64,000 nt of DNA. Source: Phenylobacterium sp. Its GTDB lineage: Bacteria; Pseudomonadota; Alphaproteobacteria; Caulobacterales; Caulobacteraceae. The translations under genes were made by a program, and so were the position numbers. Location: positions 1-64,000 of the forward strand of contig NZ_PNLB01000011.1 of NCBI RefSeq assembly GCF_013822795.1. Direction: 5' to 3'. The notes below the pieces were generated by a model that did no database searches, was not told the origin of the DNA, and worked only from the letters and a program-made list of their open reading frames with translations. Below are positions 62,375 to 64,000 of the stretch, one piece after another; within the stretch, counting starts at the first letter, position 1, and the number at the start of each line of letters is the position of its first letter.

Positions 62375-62740
62375 CTACTTCTTGACCCAGGCGCCGCCGG
62401 CGTCCTGGTAGAAATCGCCCGGACGCAGCTTGCCCTGGACCACGCTGCGGAACGCCGAGGCCCCCGCCGCGGTCGGGCTGACGCCGTTCTGGGTGGCGGC
62501 CTGCGCGTAGAGCTGGCGGCGGCCGGCGTTGATCTCGGCCACGGCGGCGCGGACGTCGGCGCTGGCCGCGCCGGAGTTGACGAAGCCGAGGAAGCCGTCG
62601 GCCTGCTCGCCGACCACGCCCTGGGCCTTGGCCGCGTCGACGGCGGCCTTGGCCGCGGCCGGATCGGCATGAGCCGCGCCGGCCAGCGACAGGGTGGCGA
62701 CCACGGCGGCGACGGGCGCCATCAGATTGCGATAGGTCAT
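62375..62740 (-). CDS. ydbL: YdbL-family (DUF1318) periplasmic protein
   Basis: A 121-residue exported protein with signal peptide (to AAHA) and the DUF1318 sequence AAKAQGVVGEQADGFLGFVNS, AEINAGRRQLYAQAATQNGVS and FYQDAGGAWVKK. YdbL is the regulatory or chaperone partner of YdbH-YnbE, which move phospholipid to the outer membrane. It is the last gene of the operon; the ynbE stop is 11 bp upstream. Confidence 0.9.
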   Translation of the reverse strand: MTYRNLMAPVAAVVATLSLAGAAHADPAAAKAAVDAAKAQGVVGEQADGFLGFVNSGAASADVRAAVAEINAGRRQLYAQAATQNGVSPTAAGASAFRSVVQGKLRPGDFYQDAGGAWVKK

Positions 62741-62751
62741 GCTCTATCCCC

Positions 62752-62934
62752 TTAGAACAGGTTCGGGTTCTGCTTGATCAGCGCCTTGACGTCGTCGTCC
62801 AGGCGCAGCCGGACGTCGGCGTCCAGCTTGGCGTAGATCGAGATCGGCGCCACCTCGACCCGCACGGTCGGCGTGCAGGCGCTGGTGAGGGCCGCTCCGG
62901 TCAGGACCGCCACGACTGGCAAGGTTCTCATCAT
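62752..62934 (-). CDS. ynbE: YnbE-family outer-membrane lipoprotein
   Basis: A 60-residue lipoprotein. A signal segment ends in the lipobox TSAC, followed by TPTVRVEVAPISIYAKLDADV and ALIKQNPNLF, the YnbE signature. In E. coli YnbE pairs with the C-terminal end of YdbH to join inner and outer membranes. The gene lies between ydbH and ydbL, in the usual order. Confidence 0.92.
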   Translation of the reverse strand: MMRTLPVVAVLTGAALTSACTPTVRVEVAPISIYAKLDADVRLRLDDDVKALIKQNPNLF

Positions 62935-62966
62935 ATGGTCGTCTCCAAATTCACGGCCAAGGTGGA

Positions 62967-64000
62967 TTATTCCGGCTGAACGGCTTGTGAACCGCGCAAC
63001 GCCTGGTACTCGCCGAAGTCCTTCAGGATCTGATCCAGGTTCAGGCTGGTGTCGAGGGTCAAGTCGACCTTGGTTCCCGAGGGCAGCGGCAGCGACCGGT
63101 TCAGGAAATCGCGCCGGATCAGGTCCATCAGGGTCAGGCGGATCTCCTGCTTCTTAGGCGGCGTGTGCTCGCCCTTCAGATGCATGAGCACGCCCAGACG
63201 CCCGTTCGGCAAACTGTTGACCTCGGCGTCGAGGGTGTCGAAGGCCAGATGCTCCATGGCCTGGTAGGCGAATTCACTGAAGGCGTTGATCTCGCCGGTC
63301 TCGGTCACCGGCGGCGCCACAGGAACCGTGGGCGCGCCTTCGACCGCCGCGCCGACCACGCCGCCGCCCTGCGCCGCCACCGGCACCAGCGCCTCGCGCA
63401 GGATCGACAGGCGGCCCGGCTCGATGGCGCGCAGACGCCCGGCGCTGACCCGCACGCCCTCGGGGCGCACCTCGAACGGCACCTTGCCGGTCAGCCGCGC
63501 CTCCAGGTCGACCCGGTCGCCGAACGGCGAGGCCTCGACCAGCTCCTTGACCTGCACGCCCTCGATGTCGAGCACGCCGCTCCACGGCTGGGTCAGGTCG
63601 AACGGCACGCGGAACGGTTCGAACGACAGCGTCCCATCGCCCATGGCCAGCCGCGCGCCGCCCACGGTGACGGCGTCCGGCTCCACGCCGAAGGCCACGT
63701 CGACGTCGGTGAGCGGCACCAGGGTGTTGACCATCTCGGCCTTGAGCACCTGTCCCGGCGCAGCGGTCAGAGGGATCAGGCTGTTGAATTCGGCGCGGCC
63801 GGCCAAGCCCGTCACCGGGCCCATCGGACTGATGAAGTCCATCCGCTCGACGCTCAGCGTCCCGTGGCTGGTCGATGTCCCAGGACCCCAATCGATCTCG
63901 CCGTCGAAGCGGGCCCGGCCGTTGGCGGGCGAGGCCACGATGGCGGCCAGGGGCGAGAGCCCGATCGGCTGCAGCCCGCCGTCTTCGAAGGTCAGCATGC
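62967..64000 (-). CDS. ydbH: YdbH-family AsmA-like phospholipid transport protein, C-terminal part
   Basis: The frame stays open to the window end, so the gene is partial; the 343 visible residues are its C-terminus. The closing pattern VLMHLKGEHTPPKKQEIRL, then SLPLPSGTKVDLTLDTSLNLDQIL, is the YdbH family signature (AsmA-like, DUF3971-type). The protein spans the periplasm as a hydrophobic groove for lipids. It is the first gene of ydbH-ynbE-ydbL. Confidence 0.88.
   Translation of the reverse strand, partial: MLTFEDGGLQPIGLSPLAAIVASPANGRARFDGEIDWGPGTSTSHGTLSVERMDFISPMGPVTGLAGRAEFNSLIPLTAAPGQVLKAEMVNTLVPLTDVDVAFGVEPDAVTVGGARLAMGDGTLSFEPFRVPFDLTQPWSGVLDIEGVQVKELVEASPFGDRVDLEARLTGKVPFEVRPEGVRVSAGRLRAIEPGRLSILREALVPVAAQGGGVVGAAVEGAPTVPVAPPVTETGEINAFSEFAYQAMEHLAFDTLDAEVNSLPNGRLGVLMHLKGEHTPPKKQEIRLTLMDLIRRDFLNRSLPLPSGTKVDLTLDTSLNLDQILKDFGEYQALRGSQAVQPE

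Overview
The window is GC-rich bacterial chromosome, densely packed with short intergenic gaps and many ATGA/GTGA overlaps. Gene content points to an alphaproteobacterium of the Caulobacter/Phenylobacterium group (inference): a SapC-family protein, DUF4170, large TonB-dependent receptors with a carboxypeptidase-like plug extension, alphaproteobacterial hisS-hisZ-hisG linkage, and GANTC, CtrA-like and DnaA-like sites upstream of nrdA. I see no phage, IS element, CRISPR array, rRNA or tRNA. The region reads as core chromosome with a few dispersed repeats.

Layout. 0-7 kb: tail of a dicarboxylate symporter, a GGDEF-EAL protein, a hydrolase, htpX, fabV, a Tat-exported carbonic anhydrase and a frame-broken enoyl-CoA hydratase. 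7-13 kb: methyltransferase, nrdB, GST, a LpxR-like exported protein and nrdA; nrdA and nrdB are 2.3 kb apart. 13-20 kb: a manganese (yybP-ykoY) riboswitch in front of a GDT1/TMEM165-type Mn exporter, an SLC13 permease, an OmpA protein with a 27-proline linker and a CPA2 antiporter. 19.6-23.1 kb: a four-gene copper operon (DUF2946, TonB receptor, YcnI, PCuAC). 23-31 kb: acyl-CoA synthetase, M13 peptidase, a hairpin-rich gap and hisG/hisZ/hisS, the last with a structured leader holding a small in-frame ORF.

31-39 kb: an arsR-AHSA1-GST operon with two abutting 16-bp operators, pgi-SDR, and a thioredoxin/DsbD-like pair. 38-46 kb: a CatB-like acetyltransferase with a coupled orphan gene, two hot-dog proteins, SapC, a class A acid phosphatase lipoprotein, three tandem GNATs, a 155-bp palindromic repeat, and aguA-aguB (agmatine to putrescine). 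46-56 kb: a 1103-residue TonB receptor, GT39, exported MsrA, the scoAB CoA transferase, a KefC-like antiporter and an OmpA lipoprotein. 56-64 kb: a 2OG-Fe oxygenase, a hybrid histidine kinase, a double-headed TetR protein, an XRE/DUF2083 regulator with its inverted repeat, DUF4170, and ydbL-ynbE-ydbH (phospholipid transport to the outer membrane), with ydbH cut by the window end.

Themes: envelope building and metal handling (Mn export, Cu capture, three antiporter-like proteins, YdbH system), fatty acyl-CoA metabolism (fabV, acyl-CoA synthetase, hydratases, scoAB, XRE regulator), and nucleotide and histidine supply. The least explained items are the hisS leader, the two-headed TetR fusion, the arsR operators touching the start codon, and the hairpin-dense gap at 27.06-27.36 kb.
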